Position numbers and translations under genes: made by a program
Source: Bidens hawaiensis
Lineage: Eukaryota > Streptophyta > Magnoliopsida > Asterales > Asteraceae
Length of the DNA stretch: 64,000 nt
Assembly (NCBI GenBank): GCA_021521415.1
Contig: JAIQDT010007359.1
Location: forward strand, 62,001 to 126,000
Reading direction: 5' to 3'
The notes under the pieces: model-generated
The model's database searches: none
Told to the model about the DNA's origin: nothing
What the model saw: the letters and a program-made list of their open reading frames with translations, nothing else
Shown: positions 1 through 11,870 of the stretch, piece by piece
How positions within the stretch are numbered: the first letter of the stretch is position 1
Layout of the letters: the number at the start of each line of letters is the position of its first letter

Positions 1-560
1 TTTCTTTGGATGGATTGTTATTGAAGCTGTTGGGTTCGGAGTGGTTGTACACGAATGGGTTGGGGTTGCCGGTTCACATGGCTTCAATTGGTTCTACAGT
101 TGGGGCATTACGTCCATCTCTACCACACCTGTGGCCTACTATCACTCGACATTCTTCTTCCTGCCGATAATCATATTTTCCACATTTAGGGAAGGACCCT
201 TCATGCGGTTCATGTCTCACACCAGAACTAGTCTTAGTATAATTCTGGGTTGTAGGACATACCTACTTATTCAAAAGCCCATTTTGCCCTATACCTTTAC
301 CATTTCTCTTCTTTAACACTCGACGTCTCACCTAACGTCCTTCCAGTCCGCTTCCCATAGAGTTAAATATATCAATGCTGGCTTGTGACACAACCCTTCC
401 AAAGATTGTATCTTTTACAGGGTTGACTATACTCCTTATCGATGGAGTTAGTCCCCAATATAGCGCTCACTTCGCTTAGTTTTAGGAGTAATTAGTCATG
501 TGACCAGACATGACAATTCCTTCAAACGATTAGCGTGTTCTAAGTGATCAGCACACAACA
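1..560 (-). pseudogene. Chromovirus gag remnant with degenerate zinc knuckles
   Basis: Gag forms the retrotransposon particle and binds its RNA. On the minus strand, around 200 down to 95, one frame reads FPKCGKYDYRQEEECR and then CGRDGRN, which matches the paired knuckle layout of plant chromovirus gag (KCGKxH..ECR...CYRCGRDGH). Further upstream in the gene, near 520-470, SERYIG followed by LTPSI-like residues in shifted frames resembles the gag core segment ERYIxGL. The frame is broken by several stops and shifts, and the His and last Cys of the second knuckle are lost. Family assignment is by eye and the boundaries are approximate. Confidence 0.5.
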
Positions 561-2562
561 TTTCTATTTTCCATAGCTCAGTTTCCAATCTCTGAACTTA
601 ATTACTCGAATAAAAATGCTCTAGCCCAAGAATTTTAAATTCTGACCATATCATCTGAGCAATAATTTTCTAACTGTAATTTTGTACCATCGTGTTCCAT
701 CACGATACAACATAATCTACCAACATATCTGTAGCATATTTCACTACACAATGTTCTAGACTCTTACCAATATCCTTAACCATTTCGATCTTTTCTATCC
801 ACTCGTTAATCTATTCCTCCATTTACCATCAGTAAACTATTAATAATTTCCTTAACACAGTCAACAAACATATCCTTCATACCGGATCTAATTCATTACG
901 ACTACTATTCACGTTTAGTTTATAACTAATACTGGTAGTCATAATAGTATTCGGTGGGACATTAACACTCTTAGTAATAACACTAAGAATTGAAATATTC
1001 ATAATCATGTGATTGCTCGATCTATAAGTCTGCTATCACATTTGCATCAACACTAGCAGTGATCTGTGATACGACATTCGGTATCATCATCTGCTATCTT
1101 TGAGCAATCAACTGAATCATATCAATCTCCATCATTGGAGCTACTCTTTTTATGTCATTCTGCCGTACTCATCCCGTACGCAGTAGTCAATAGTAATCTC
1201 ACCATATAACTCGTTACCAGCTCAATCATAACAACAGGTACACATACACACCAAATATTATCATATATATTACACATACCGGCATCTAGTATATATGTCC
1301 CACAAATATAATAACATATGGACTTAACCTGACGTCGGTTAACGTTTAAATATGATTCATAACCCTTGTCACCATCTGACATATAGATCTTTCTCAACAA
1401 AGATCAATGTTTAATATGCTTGATTTCAGTATCCTTCTGCATGTCAGCATAACCGATACATGCTCACCGTGAGCACCAAACGATTACGTACCACGGAGTT
1501 ATAATATCCGTGTCTATTCGTATATCCGGCATACACGGTATACCACCTACGAACGAACAACCAACTAGGCTATAATGATTCCAACACCTCTTTGTGTATG
1601 GGTAATCATTCTATTCGAGTATACATGGGTATGGGCATCTAACGGATGTAAGGATAACATAGGGAGTTGCAAGGTTCAATGTGATGACGCAACATGGGTT
1701 GCCTTCAAATATTATTAATTACTATTATGGGAAACTCTATCACTTGCTCAGTCAATGTCCTCAAGCGTTCTAGGTTTGCTAAAATCAGTAATTCTCGATC
1801 TGGAGGTGGTATGGCTCATATGTTTGAGAGTGAGAAATACATATATATATATTTCTTTATATTATTTTTATCTGCTCATTTATTATCAAATTCATTATTA
1901 TTATTATTATTATTTTATTTTATTTATTTATTTATTTATTTATCTACCTTAATGGAATAAGAATGGGTTCAGGTACAGATCCGTCCGTACTTGAGGGTCG
2001 GCGGTTCGGGTGAACATAGGGGGGTTATTAGGATATACGGTACCGGTGTTGGTAGGGTAAGGGATTTATCAATTTTGGTTGGGAGTGACGGTTACTAGAT
2101 ATTTCTGGTTAATGTCAAACGGGAGATCTAACTTGGTACTATCATAACTATGGCCCGATAAGTCAGACTCATTATCAACCGATGCTCTAGAAATTTCAGC
2201 ATCCTCGGTACTTTTATTATTTCATCCCCCGGTTCCTTATCCGGGTCCCATTTCTCAATACATGTACCCACAAGATATGTACATATATATATATATACAC
2301 ATTAGCACGTATAAATAATACTATATACTTTACACATATGTTGCCATTTTTACCTATTAATGTACCCCGTGACTTCCCCTGAATTCCCTCGTGCGGACAA
2401 GTCTGTTATTATGTTCCGGACCATAATAACTCACTTGTCCATCCAAGTTCATCCAGATCTCGTCACTATAAATTATTAGTTGATATTCAGATCCTATAAT
2501 ACTTGAGCTACTGGTTATATTTTAGGTATCTTTGAAAGACATCCTAATTCTTTATAACCAAT
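561..2562. other. Element interior with no readable coding sequence
   Basis: Between the gag remnant and the primer site I see only short frames and no motifs. It presumably holds the decayed gag N-terminus and leader of the minus-strand element. A TTA/TTTA microsatellite lies at about 1893-1943 and a short TA run near 2283-2298. Confidence 0.5.
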
Positions 2563-2577
2563 GGCTCTGATACCAAG
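2563..2577 (-). other. Primer-binding site (tRNA-Met type)
   Basis: The minus strand reads TTGGTATCAGAGCC just inside the LTR end, complementary to the 3' end of initiator tRNA-Met, which primes minus-strand DNA synthesis in many plant LTR elements. A five-base spacer separates it from the LTR end at 2581. This site fixes the element's orientation as minus. Confidence 0.85.
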
Positions 2578-2580
2578 TTC

Positions 2581-3780
2581 TGTAACACCCCGCAACCGCA
2601 GCGGAAACGTAAACGGGATGCAACAGACACCTCTGATATCAACCACATTGTTTATAAAGAAAACTGAATACATTAATATACTTCAAATTACATTATCTTG
2701 TATTTCATTACCGTCTAGGTGATACACACATCATACAATACGATACACAATTCTATTTGTTACAATGTATCCTAACATCCTGCACGCAAATCTTACACAC
2801 ATCAAGCACTTAGCACGTAAGCAATCACTTCATCTTAATTGTACCTGAAAAGCATGTGAGAAAACGGGTCAACTACGAATAGTTGGTGAGTTTCACAATT
2901 CGAGTAAACCATGATAAATCATTATCATAAAATAATATTATTATCGATGTAATTATGCTGAGCCCACAAGTGAAACCTCTGACTATCACACACAACCCCC
3001 GTGGCATATCCCCCGCCCATGGACCCGTGGCATATCCCCGCCCACGGAACTACCCCAAACCGCTATGCCTAATATTACATAGCAAAATAAATATAACACC
3101 CAATATAGACATGTGCAACTGGCTGGGAAACATCAGCAAATCCATGCCGGACCAGTTGGGTTTGTCAGACCAATAGTACTATCCACACTCTACCGACTTT
3201 CAGTTAATCACTCGTGTTTCAGGGGCCTTAGAATGTTAGCAACTCAGACAATTACCATCTTAGTACATTTCCGTACGATTCCCGTACAATAAAATATATG
3301 TAAATCCACGCAAATCCATGCGTTCAGTATGTATTTAAACATTTCAGTAATAACATGCTTCCGCCCCGAGAAACTATTTAAAAACAATTCAGAAAAAGGG
3401 GCTCGTGAAACTCACCTTAGCACATGCAAGCAGGTAACAACAATCATTATCAATTAACACGTCCAATCTGTAATATGATCCCTACGATCGTTATTATACA
3501 AATATCATTTATATAATCTTTAACCGTAACAACCGGTACATCTGGGGACACTGTCCACCCAGTACTGTACCCATTCCGGGGGCAATGTTAACCCAGAAAC
3601 ACTTCTACGGACTTAGATTGTGTCTATGGTCACAATTACTATTAGTTTGTTTTTCACATTTCAAAAATGAGTTTGGTCACACACGACCCGAAAATAGTCG
3701 TTGACTGATGGTTTGAGGTTGGTCACACACGACCCGAAAACACTTCTACGGACTCAGATTGTGATATGTTTTTTCACGTT
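2581..3780 (-). repeat. 5' LTR (3' portion) of the minus-strand chromovirus
   Basis: It begins TGTAACACCCCGC on the plus strand, next to the primer site, and has the same landmark order as the solo LTRs at 13629 and 53604: a GGTGAGTTTCAC-like block near 2885 and a GAAACTCACCTTAG-like block near 3410. The right limit is approximate. Either the LTR runs on to 4651, where TTACA matches its TGTAA start, or it is cut by the fragment described next. Confidence 0.6.
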
Positions 3781-4136
3781 TCAAAAATAAATTAATGAAC
3801 TTGTTAGTAAATGGTAGTTGATTTGGTTCGGGTAAAATGAGTAGTATTCGGTTTTTGAGGAGCTTAAGTGTTTGAGGTTGATTTGCCATGAAACTCGTTA
3901 GTATGGTAAAGCGGACCCTAGAGTGTAGGAAAAACGTAAACTTGATTATTAACGAGTTGTTTGGAACGATTCGATATGAACGAATGGCGTTCGGACCATG
4001 TATGGAGCAAATGGGTGAGGTTGTTAGGACCCGCAACTCATTAAAAAAGATAAAACGTGTCTTGGGTGGTTGAAAGAAAAAGTCTATAATGAAATATTAA
4101 GAAAACCCGATTTGAATCGCATTTTTAAGAATTCGA

Positions 4137-4297
4137 TTGACATAATGCTATTTGATTCGTTTGGCTATTTGATTCAATTCGTTTGTCTATTCGATTTTAT
4201 TCTTTTGGCCTATTCCATTCGATTGGTTGGCTTTTCGATTCAATTCGTTTGGCTATTTGATTCAATTTGGCTATTTGATTCAATTCGTATGGTTTGA
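4137..4297. repeat. Degenerate tandem repeat within an LTR
   Basis: Imperfect copies of a unit built from TTTGGCTATTTGATTCAATTC follow each other several times. It sits just upstream of the conserved LTR block, where the related LTRs at 12608 and 56760 also carry minisatellites, though with unrelated unit sequences. Confidence 0.7.
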
Positions 4298-4416
4298 ATG
4301 TTAATAATGTTTGGATAAATAGATGAATGAGGAACAAGTTAAGAACGGTACGTGTATATTCGGATGCGTATGAGAATGAATGTGTAAGTATGACTTGATG
4401 CTTGTTAAAACGAGAT

Positions 4417-4451
4417 CTCACTCAGCGTAGCTGACTTTTAGTATGCACGCA
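4417..4451 (+). repeat. Conserved 35-bp LTR block, copy 1
   Basis: The block contains the perfect inverted repeat TCAGC-GTA-GCTGA followed by CTTTTAGTATGCACGCA. It recurs almost unchanged at 12940-12974 and, inverted, at 56589-56623, although the surrounding LTR sequence has diverged strongly. Function unknown; its position 200-300 bases before the LTR end is constant. Confidence 0.8.
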
Positions 4452-4833
4452 AGTAGTAGATCAAAGAAAGTAAAGGAGCTAGGAGTGTACGCAAGGCTAT
4501 CCACATGGTGTTGGCATCCAAAGATTGTTTTAGAAAGAGTATTATGTAAATGTAATTATATTCCACGAAAGTTTTTGTAATCTATGATAATTAAACTATG
4601 TTCAAGTGTAAATCCAACTGTTACTAAGTTTCCCGGGTTCGGGGTCTTACAGATAGTAATTGTTTCATTCCGTTGTAATGATATTTGCCTTATTATCAAA
4701 CTATTTGTGTCCTTGTGAATTTATGAAATTAAATAATTATATTGTCACTATAATAGTGTCATGAACTTATGAGTGACATGTACGTTGCGCCTGATCGTAT
4801 TCCGTGTAAAGCTGGGATGTTAAATATAACATA

Positions 4834-5082
4834 GTGAAAAAGGCTTATTCATCTGTTATAATGATACTCCCAGAAGGGATATTCCATCAATTCAAACAAT
4901 ACAAAACTTCAAAGGAATTATGGTATGTTTTAGTTGCAAGTTCTATTGGAAATAATAAGAAAAACAAGATTAAGTTACTGAAGTCTCAGTTCAAAAACTT
5001 CAAATTATTATCAAATGAGATGATGCCAGAATTAATAACCAGATATTGTCACCTATCGGGTGAATCACAAAATACAAACTAA
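4834..5082 (+). pseudogene. Ty1/copia gag fragment (UBN2-like)
   Basis: An 82-codon frame reads as the gag core of a copia element: a segment ending LPEGIFHQF, then SKELWYVLVASS, a basic stretch, KSQFKNFKLL and ITRYCHL. These match the SKELWxAL...KxxFxxFxxLxxE layout of plant copia gag. No LTR, zinc knuckle or pol is visible next to it, so it is a stray fragment. The frame starts at an internal Met, and similarity may extend slightly upstream to about 4800. Confidence 0.65.
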
Positions 5083-5663
5083 ACTACTGATATCTTTAGA
5101 ATAACTAATAATGCCCATAAGTAGTTTTCTTCGACCTTTTGTCTTGAGCATATTAGTCCTTTCATTATAAGCATTTCTTCATGATCTTTAGTTGTTTGCT
5201 ATATCAATTCTTACATATAAGTCATTTTGGGAGAATACATTTTTTCCCTTTTTATGAGGATAACACCTAATTTTCATGATCATTTGTTTGGTTATTGGAA
5301 CATGCAGGAACGTGACAATATTTGTATCATAGCTCAAAGACTATAATTACAATAAATGTCAATATCTAAATTATTTATTCACAATAATCATACACAAATA
5401 GTTCAAAAGAAATATATACAACATTCAAACATTTATAATTTTTATCCTAAAGTCCAAACTAGGTTCATCACTTCGATTCACTTAATATAACAAACTGCAT
5501 TATGCGTAAAAATAAATATGTCAACAACACATGTTAAGCGAGTAAACACAGTTAAGTATGAATACAATAAAAATATTGAGAAATAAACAATTTCTTGCGT
5601 ATGTGAATAGCATCAATTAAGATATAAACACATGTATATGTGTATTTTTGATCATGCCACTAG
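5083..5663. other. AT-rich intergenic stretch, nothing recognised
   Basis: No coding motif or clear LTR boundary is visible. A GTCAACAACACATG...GAGT segment near 5520 weakly recalls the chromovirus LTR landmark seen near 2867 and 13928, so this may be decayed LTR sequence. Together with 44880-45287 it is the pre-insertion locus of the MITE. Confidence 0.4.
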
Positions 5664-5788
5664 ATTACGGACATGGTTGCAAAAATCCTGACTAGGTGCC
5701 AAATACTCGCCGAGTAATCGCTACAAGGTATGGTGCCGAGTGTCGGATTTCTTTAACTCCGTCTGGTTACTCGGAATCGATCAAAAGT

Positions 5789-8711
5789 TGTGACTACCGA
5801 GAATTTTTTTTTAATTTTTTTTAAACATTGGAAACTATGCCCAAACGCTAGCGAAACTAATCAATAGACGGGATGTCTACTTGCTTTATTTTGATTGTAC
5901 ATATAAACAGAAAGTCTACTTAACTCATTTTGAACATATATATAGACGGGAAGTCTACTTATTTTCTTAGCGGCACATATCAATTTTCGAGATGAAAATT
6001 CTTTCAACAATGGGATAATGTGGCACCCCGCACTTTCACGTCAACACCATTAACCGAAACTCCGTTATCTTACACGTAATGCATGACATTTACATGAGTC
6101 AATAAAGAGTCACACACATGAGTCAGTCAGTGCGCGTTGGTGATTAATGTCGAATCGGATATGCTTAAATAATTCGGATATAATTGTATGTGCTAAATGA
6201 TTTTAAGAGTTACACGATTTAGTACATTATGCTTGCTTAACTCTCTATTAGGTATTATATAAAAATAATGTCTCAAGAAAATGTTAGTAATATTTTCTGT
6301 GTGAAATTACATGCTAAATAAGTATGTGTTTAGTTTATAGCTTGTTTCATGAAAATGCTATCGATTGCGCGTGATTTGTACGTTTTCGGCTGTTATAAGA
6401 TAGTTTTAACAAAGATATCAACGAGACTTTATTTTTACTAACTTGGGTTAGTATTTTAGTCATAATGGTTTGTTATTTTCAAGTTTGTTGTAAAAAAATA
6501 GAAGTTCGTTTAAAGCCAAACTTGTTTTAAAAGGGACCATTTTTGTAAATTAAGATTTTAGTAATATTAAAACAAAACCAACCCAAACCTAATTCTCCTA
6601 AACCCATTAATATCCAACCTCCCTCCCAAGTGCACCACAAACCCAAGTCCTTCAATTCGGTCTTAATTCATGCAATTGGTGGTGTCTTTGATTGATTCTC
6701 ATCATTCCTAATTTTAATTGGTAAGTTTTATGTATCAATTTTATGTTTTGATGAATTATTTTGAAACCCTAGATGTTCAATCTCTGTAAATTTAATGATT
6801 TTAATGTTAATTGAGGAATTAGAACCTTAGGGATGATATAAACATGTTAAGGTTTGAGTTTTGATGACAAAAGTTTGCTGACAGATCCGTTCTCGTTTAT
6901 TAATTTGTTTGTAACTTGATGTTAAACGATGATTATTGTTCGATTCTTGATTCTAGGATATAATATTCTGATTCTAGATTCTAAAAAAATAAATTTTGTA
7001 ATTTTTGGACAAGGTTTGAATAGTTTTATGATTTTACAAAAACATGTGTCAAAGCTGATTCGTGGATTCAAATTCTGGTCTGTCTTTCCGACATCATTAC
7101 TTGATATTAACAAAGCCAAATAAGTTGGTTCCACTTCTAGAACTTAGAAATTTGAGTCTAAAAGACAAACCAATTGGCCTTGCACAATTTGGATAAATGA
7201 GTTGAGAGAAAAATGAAATAAATTTTTGTTGCGCAATCTGCTGAACTGTTTTTACCTATCTTCAATGATTGAATTATTGTGAGTTTTATATGCATGAAAA
7301 AATATAATAAAATTTGTTTGAGAAACCTAATTCTTAAATGCTACTGTGGTAAATTTTGTATAATTTATCCTTAAGCGTTACTTAGTGAATAAAATCTGTT
7401 TATACATGCCATAATCTGTCTCGTGAACTGAATGATCATAAGTTGAGTTGTATGATGAATATTTGGTTTATTTGCTATTATATGATGTGTGGATACATGT
7501 TAAGACTTTTTGGTACAGTTGACATCACTTATTATCACCAAAGAGTCATCGTGTCAAGTTTTTGTTTGTGTGTGAGCCCATACTTGGGTTTTAGAGTCAT
7601 GTGTAGTTGAACACATTCTCATAACTTAAAGACTTGTACTAGGTAACGATTAGCGAGTCAAGTGCATCCTTTTGGTTTTGAGAAAAGTCTATTACACGCG
7701 ACACCAGGTGAGTTCATGCATTTTCCCTACTTTTTTTCTGGATTGAAAACACAAAACTAATTTTTTATACTTGTTTTCTGGTTGAAAACACAAAACACTT
7801 CTCATAGTTTTCTGGATTGAAAACACAACTATTTTCGTATACTTGTTTTCTATATTGAAAACAGACCATTTTCCTATACTTGTTTTCGGGGAGAAAACAT
7901 GGATATACTTACATACTAGTTTTCTGGAGGAAAACACAGCGACTTGTTTTGGATTTATCTAGTTTCTTATATATCACAAGTTTATACTAGATGCCCTTAT
8001 ATCACTTAAAGTCCTTACGTTACCTTGATCCGATAGGATGGGATCGCGGGGTTATATGTAGTAGTACTACTCGGTTTGACAAACCCCACCCGGGCTAGTC
8101 GCGCTAGCACGGCTGTGATTGCATAAAACGGGTGTTATATTTACCTAACTTTTATACGCCAGTGTTGGTGATAGACCTGATAAGAAGGCAGACATACAGT
8201 CAGCTTCGGTTCAAACGACTAGTAGCTTGTAAATGGGTTAGCTACCCTGGTATATTTGAAAAGTGCTAAATCTACTTACACATGTACTACTTATGTAACG
8301 TATACTACATATATTATATATACTACTTTTTACTACAACTTTTGAACTCACCAACCTCGTGTTGACCATTGAGTATTTATACTTGCCCAGGTTGCTAGAT
8401 GTGCTAAGGAGCTGGTTGCATTGCATATGTCAAGAATCACAGTTGTTTCATGAACTTTTATTTCATATTGTTTACATTTGATGGGTCGTGCATGTTTGAG
8501 CACGTGGTTTTTTATTTTAAACCATTTACTTTACGCTTCCACAAAACTTTAAATTGTATGGTTTGGATTTTTTGTTTTCTCATGTTTGAATGAGACCTAA
8601 ATAATATTTTGAATATTTGAATTGGATGTTTGGTATAACAAATGAGTTAGATCCTGGTATGTCATACGCCTCGCGGTTAAACTCCGTTAGTCGAAATTTG
8701 AGGGTGTGACA
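5789..8711 (+). repeat. Left LTR of the LARD element
   Basis: It matches the right LTR piecewise: 10577-10857, 13252-13628 and 42290-44524, about 2893 bases against 2923 here. It contains the GTTTTC/GAAAAC repeat array. A second LTR-start look-alike (TGTGGCACCCCGC near 6019, preceded by a GGGATAATG purine tract) lies inside it, suggesting that this LTR arose by fusion or read-through of an older LTR end. Confidence 0.85.
7731..7940. repeat. Hairpin minisatellite, six units
   Basis: Six degenerate units of about 35-40 bases each carry a GTTTTC...GAAAAC inverted repeat with a 5-7 base loop, for example GTTTTCTGGATTGAAAAC. The right LTR copy (43586-43754) has only five units; the extra unit here is the first one. 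Confidence 0.8.
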
Positions 8712-8714
8712 TAT

Positions 8715-8727
8715 TGGTATAAGAGCC
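8715..8727 (+). other. Primer-binding site of the LARD element
   Basis: TGGTATAAGAGCC follows the left LTR end after a three-base spacer and differs by one base from the tRNA-Met-complementary TGGTATCAGAGCC. It sets the element's orientation as plus. Confidence 0.8.
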
Positions 8728-10566
8728 AGTGGTTATAGTGAACTCGGTTGTTTTCAAAAAAATAAATAAAATATTAAAAAAACCAGTCTATAACCTTTTT
8801 AAAGCTCAACAGTTTTTCAAACGTGTCAACCCATTAGTACATTGTTTTCATGCATAGCATTACATACATACGTAGCATTCACACACACACACACACACAC
8901 TATGTCACTAGTATTCCCACAATAACTAGGTCATCGTCCCTAGATGATAAGATATCCTTTAACTTGTTATCTCGCGTCTTGCTTCACATCCTGATATGTC
9001 TCTTTGACACCATCACTAATTTGGAAGAGGCCGGTCTAGCACTACTGGAAGGTGAGGAGGCATGAGAGGAGTCGTTACATGTCAGCACCCTGGGTGACAC
9101 CAAGGAGTGGCAGTGACTACCGGGCTTAGTAAGACACCGAATACATCGACAACAAGTTCACTCCTTCCTCTGCTTTCGGCATTACCTCATTGACGTTCAC
9201 TATTTCTGTTTATGATATCACCAGTATCATATAAAGGCATAATAGAAAGTACATAACACCCCAATGTAAGATAAATTGACGACTACGGTCCAGATGGGAA
9301 TCGCGAATCTATAGGTACATTGGTGTGATATGGGATTTCGTTGTATGAACACTTTTTTAAGGCAAACTCTTAAAACTCTATACTCGATTATCTAAAGTTA
9401 CTGATGACTACGATACCTAGAGTATCATTACTGAATATTTCTATATATCATGATTAATTATTACAAGTGTTTTCATGAATTTGTGAACTTGATCAAAACA
9501 TTGTTAAGAAAACCCTCTTGATTAAAAACTTTTCCAGAAACCCGTGGTCGAGCCTTCAGCTTTGTCTTGTGCACGGAAATTGAAGAACACAACGTAAACT
9601 GGCACCCTATTCCTTATGCTCTGACTATAAATTTCCTTTTGAGGCTACTACTCTGACATATGTTCAACCGTTAGCCTTATATGTTTTATATCATAAGATA
9701 TTATAACTTCAGATTTTCTACAACATAATCCTATTGTCTCAACTCCTTAAACTCCATGCTGACTGACCTTTACCGTATGGACACAATTCCAAGTAATTGA
9801 TCAAACTCCTACAAAAATGTTACCTGTGATGAACACATTAGCGCTCTCTCATTTCCTTTTTTCCATCTTCTTTCCTTGGTATGGAGCCTTGACATGAAAC
9901 TTATTTGACACAAGAAACTTTCTCTACACTTGAAGCATCTTATATCGCACATATGAGGACTAAATCCATCATGCAACCAACCAGAAAGAACAACCTCTGT
10001 TAGCCGGCGTAAGGCTCTCCATTTTTCGAAACCCTTTTGTGAAACCAACCAAAACCGTTAAATATTTAATTCACGAAGTGCAAGCACCAGGTCGGTAATG
10101 CAATTATTCTTATGGATACGATCCTAGACAAGACACCTAATCCTTCGGGCTAAAGTTAAGAAACGAGTTCAGACTATTCTATTTCTCCTTCAGTTATACT
10201 TCACATTGACAAAGTAATGATTGGTGATAGGAGTCACTTTCAATGTTCTATTAGTGTGGCGGGTTAGCTGTGGTACACCCTATATATAAACACTAATAGT
10301 ATGTGGAAGGTGGGGACTGGTGCTAGATCATTTCCCGATCTTAGCCCCTTAATCATATTCACTTCTGCTTTGACTTTGTAGAACCGGTACACGCACCAAA
10401 GACCATGAATCTCAAATTTCATAAAGCATCACAAAAATCATTCATGCAAGACATTTCTCAATTTCTTACTCTGCTATGCGCTTTAACACTTTTATTATCG
10501 AAAAACTATCGTTACGGTCTCAAACTATCATAATCATTAAAATTTCAGGACGAAATTTCTTTTAAC

Positions 10567-10576
10567 AAGGGGATGA
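10567..10576 (+). other. Polypurine tract of the LARD element
   Basis: AAGGGGATGA directly precedes the right LTR start at 10577. The upstream GGACGAAATTTCTTTTAACAA is typical of chromovirus 3' ends. A near copy of this arrangement recurs 230 bases downstream, inside the LTR. Confidence 0.75.
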
Positions 10577-11013
10577 TATGACAACCGAGAATTTTTTTTA
10601 TTTTTTCTTTAAAACATTGGAAACTATGCCCAAACGCTACCGACACTAATCAATAGACGGGATGTCTACTTTCTTGATTTTGATCGTACATATAAATGGA
10701 AAGTCTACTTAACTCATTTTGAACATATATATAGACGGGAAGTCTACTTATTGTCTTAGCGGTACATATCAATTTTTGGGACGAAAATTCTTTCAACAAA
10801 GGGATAATGTGATACCCCGCACTTTCACGTCATCGCCGTTAACCCAAACTCTGTTATAGTAACATCCTACTTTTGGTTATAATAATAAAATAAATTTCAT
10901 TTATTTTATAATGGGCCGTTATCGGTTTATATGAATAGAATATGAGTTGGGCTAGTGTTGGGTGAATGGATACGGGTTATGGACTTGGGTTATGAAAAGA
11001 AAGAAGGAAAGAC

Positions 11014-11048
11014 CATGGGCTTAAGCCCATGATCCATAAATATATAAA
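11014..11048 (+). promoter_or_regulatory. Solo-LTR core promoter: site II palindrome and TATA box
   Basis: The perfect 18-bp palindrome CATGGGCTTAAGCCCATG (11014-11031) contains two inverted TGGGCT motifs, the plant site II element bound by TCP factors. Nine bases later comes TATATAAA (11041-11048), followed by a pyrimidine-rich leader around 11112-11140. Another TGGGCC lies near 10912. The promoter call is inference from motif spacing. Confidence 0.6.
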
Positions 11049-11499
11049 CCATAAACACCACTAAATTCCTCATTTACACATATTCCATACACCATTCAAA
11101 ACACACACTTAAGCTCTCTCTCTCTCGTCTCTCTCTAGCCGAAACCAAGAAAGAATCCGAGCACCGACCCGAGGTAATGATAGTTTAATATTGTATGAGC
11201 TTAAACCCGTTATATATAGTCACGAAACGACGAGCCGACACCGTTAAACCGTTTAAGTCACGAGATCCGGGTGGAATCGGGTCTAATTCGAACCTATGAT
11301 GAGCTTAAGGGTCACCCTAGCTCAGATCTGGATCGAACGGGACGAAAAACAGTGAAAAATGAGTTAAAACTCGTTTTTTCCGATGTGTTCGCGGTTTTCC
11401 GGCGGCGGCGCTCAAAAGGCGGCGCCGGAAAAGTTAATACGAGGATGTCAGGGAATGTTCTGACATTCCCTGACCTATCCCTAGTTCGCTACGGGGATT

Positions 11500-11870
11500 T
11501 AACGAATTAAAGGTGATTCGCTAGCTGGTTCGTCTATGGGAACATAACGAACTAGCTACAGTTCGTGTTCAATTCGTTAAGTTGATTCGCTGAGAAAAGA
11601 ATAATGAACTGGCCTTAGTTCGCATCCAAATTCGTCAAGGAGAAGATAACGAATTAACCCCCAATTCGTTATAGTCATTCGTTAAGGAAACAACGAATTA
11701 GAAGGTCCAATTCGTTACCTGGACTGATTCGCTATGTGGACTGGTTCGCTATGGACTGATTTGGTATGTTCGCTTAATAACTAGTTCGTTAAAGGGTTCA
11801 ATTCGCTGCATGGATCAGTTCGTTAAGATAACACAATTCGTTAAGAACCAAGTAACGAACCAGAAGTTTG
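11500..11870. repeat. Array of AATTCGTTA / TAACGAATT motifs
   Basis: More than a dozen short copies of ATTCGTTA or TAACGAAT, in both orientations, are spaced irregularly through this part of the solo LTR. The array looks like a degenerate repeat with inverted units and has no coding content. Confidence 0.6.

Larger units (their letters stand above)
1..3780 (-). mobile_element. Decayed chromovirus-type Ty3/gypsy element, 5' end
   Basis: Read on the minus strand, this stretch has an LTR end (GGGTGTTACA), a tRNA-Met type primer site, a leader and a degenerate gag, in that order, so it is the 5' part of an LTR retrotransposon whose pol would lie left of the window. Gag similarity is to the chromovirus type. 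No long open frame survives. The outer limit of its LTR is unclear, because the sequence turns into an oppositely oriented LTR fragment somewhere between about 3.6 and 4.3 kb. Confidence 0.6.
3781..4651 (+). repeat. 3' end of a plus-oriented LTR, probably truncated
   Basis: The last 240 bases, ending GGGTTCGGGGTCTTACA, are similar to the last 300 bases of the solo LTR at 10858-13246, including the conserved TCAGCGTAGCTGA block and a TATTCCxCGAAAGTTTTT segment. That solo LTR has its TATA box and leader in plus orientation, so this piece should also be plus, opposite to the primer site at 2563. No primer site or TSD follows 4651. The left junction is not resolved. Confidence 0.5.
8712..10576 (+). 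other. Noncoding interior of the LARD element
   Basis: No gag, protease, RT or integrase motif is visible on either strand. It contains a short CA microsatellite (8880-8900). A FATTY-type or other host-gene fragment is not recognised. Only the flanking primer site and purine tract show that it belongs to a retrotransposon. Confidence 0.7.

Noticed and set aside
3746..4036. 96-codon minus frame near the LTR junction
   Set aside because: No motif; a plus frame overlaps it, and it spans what is probably an LTR chimera.
6019..8711. LTR of the LARD element starting at TGTGGCACCCCGC
   Set aside because: The matching sequence begins 230 bases earlier in both copies, and the TSD AAAGT is found only with the start at 5789.
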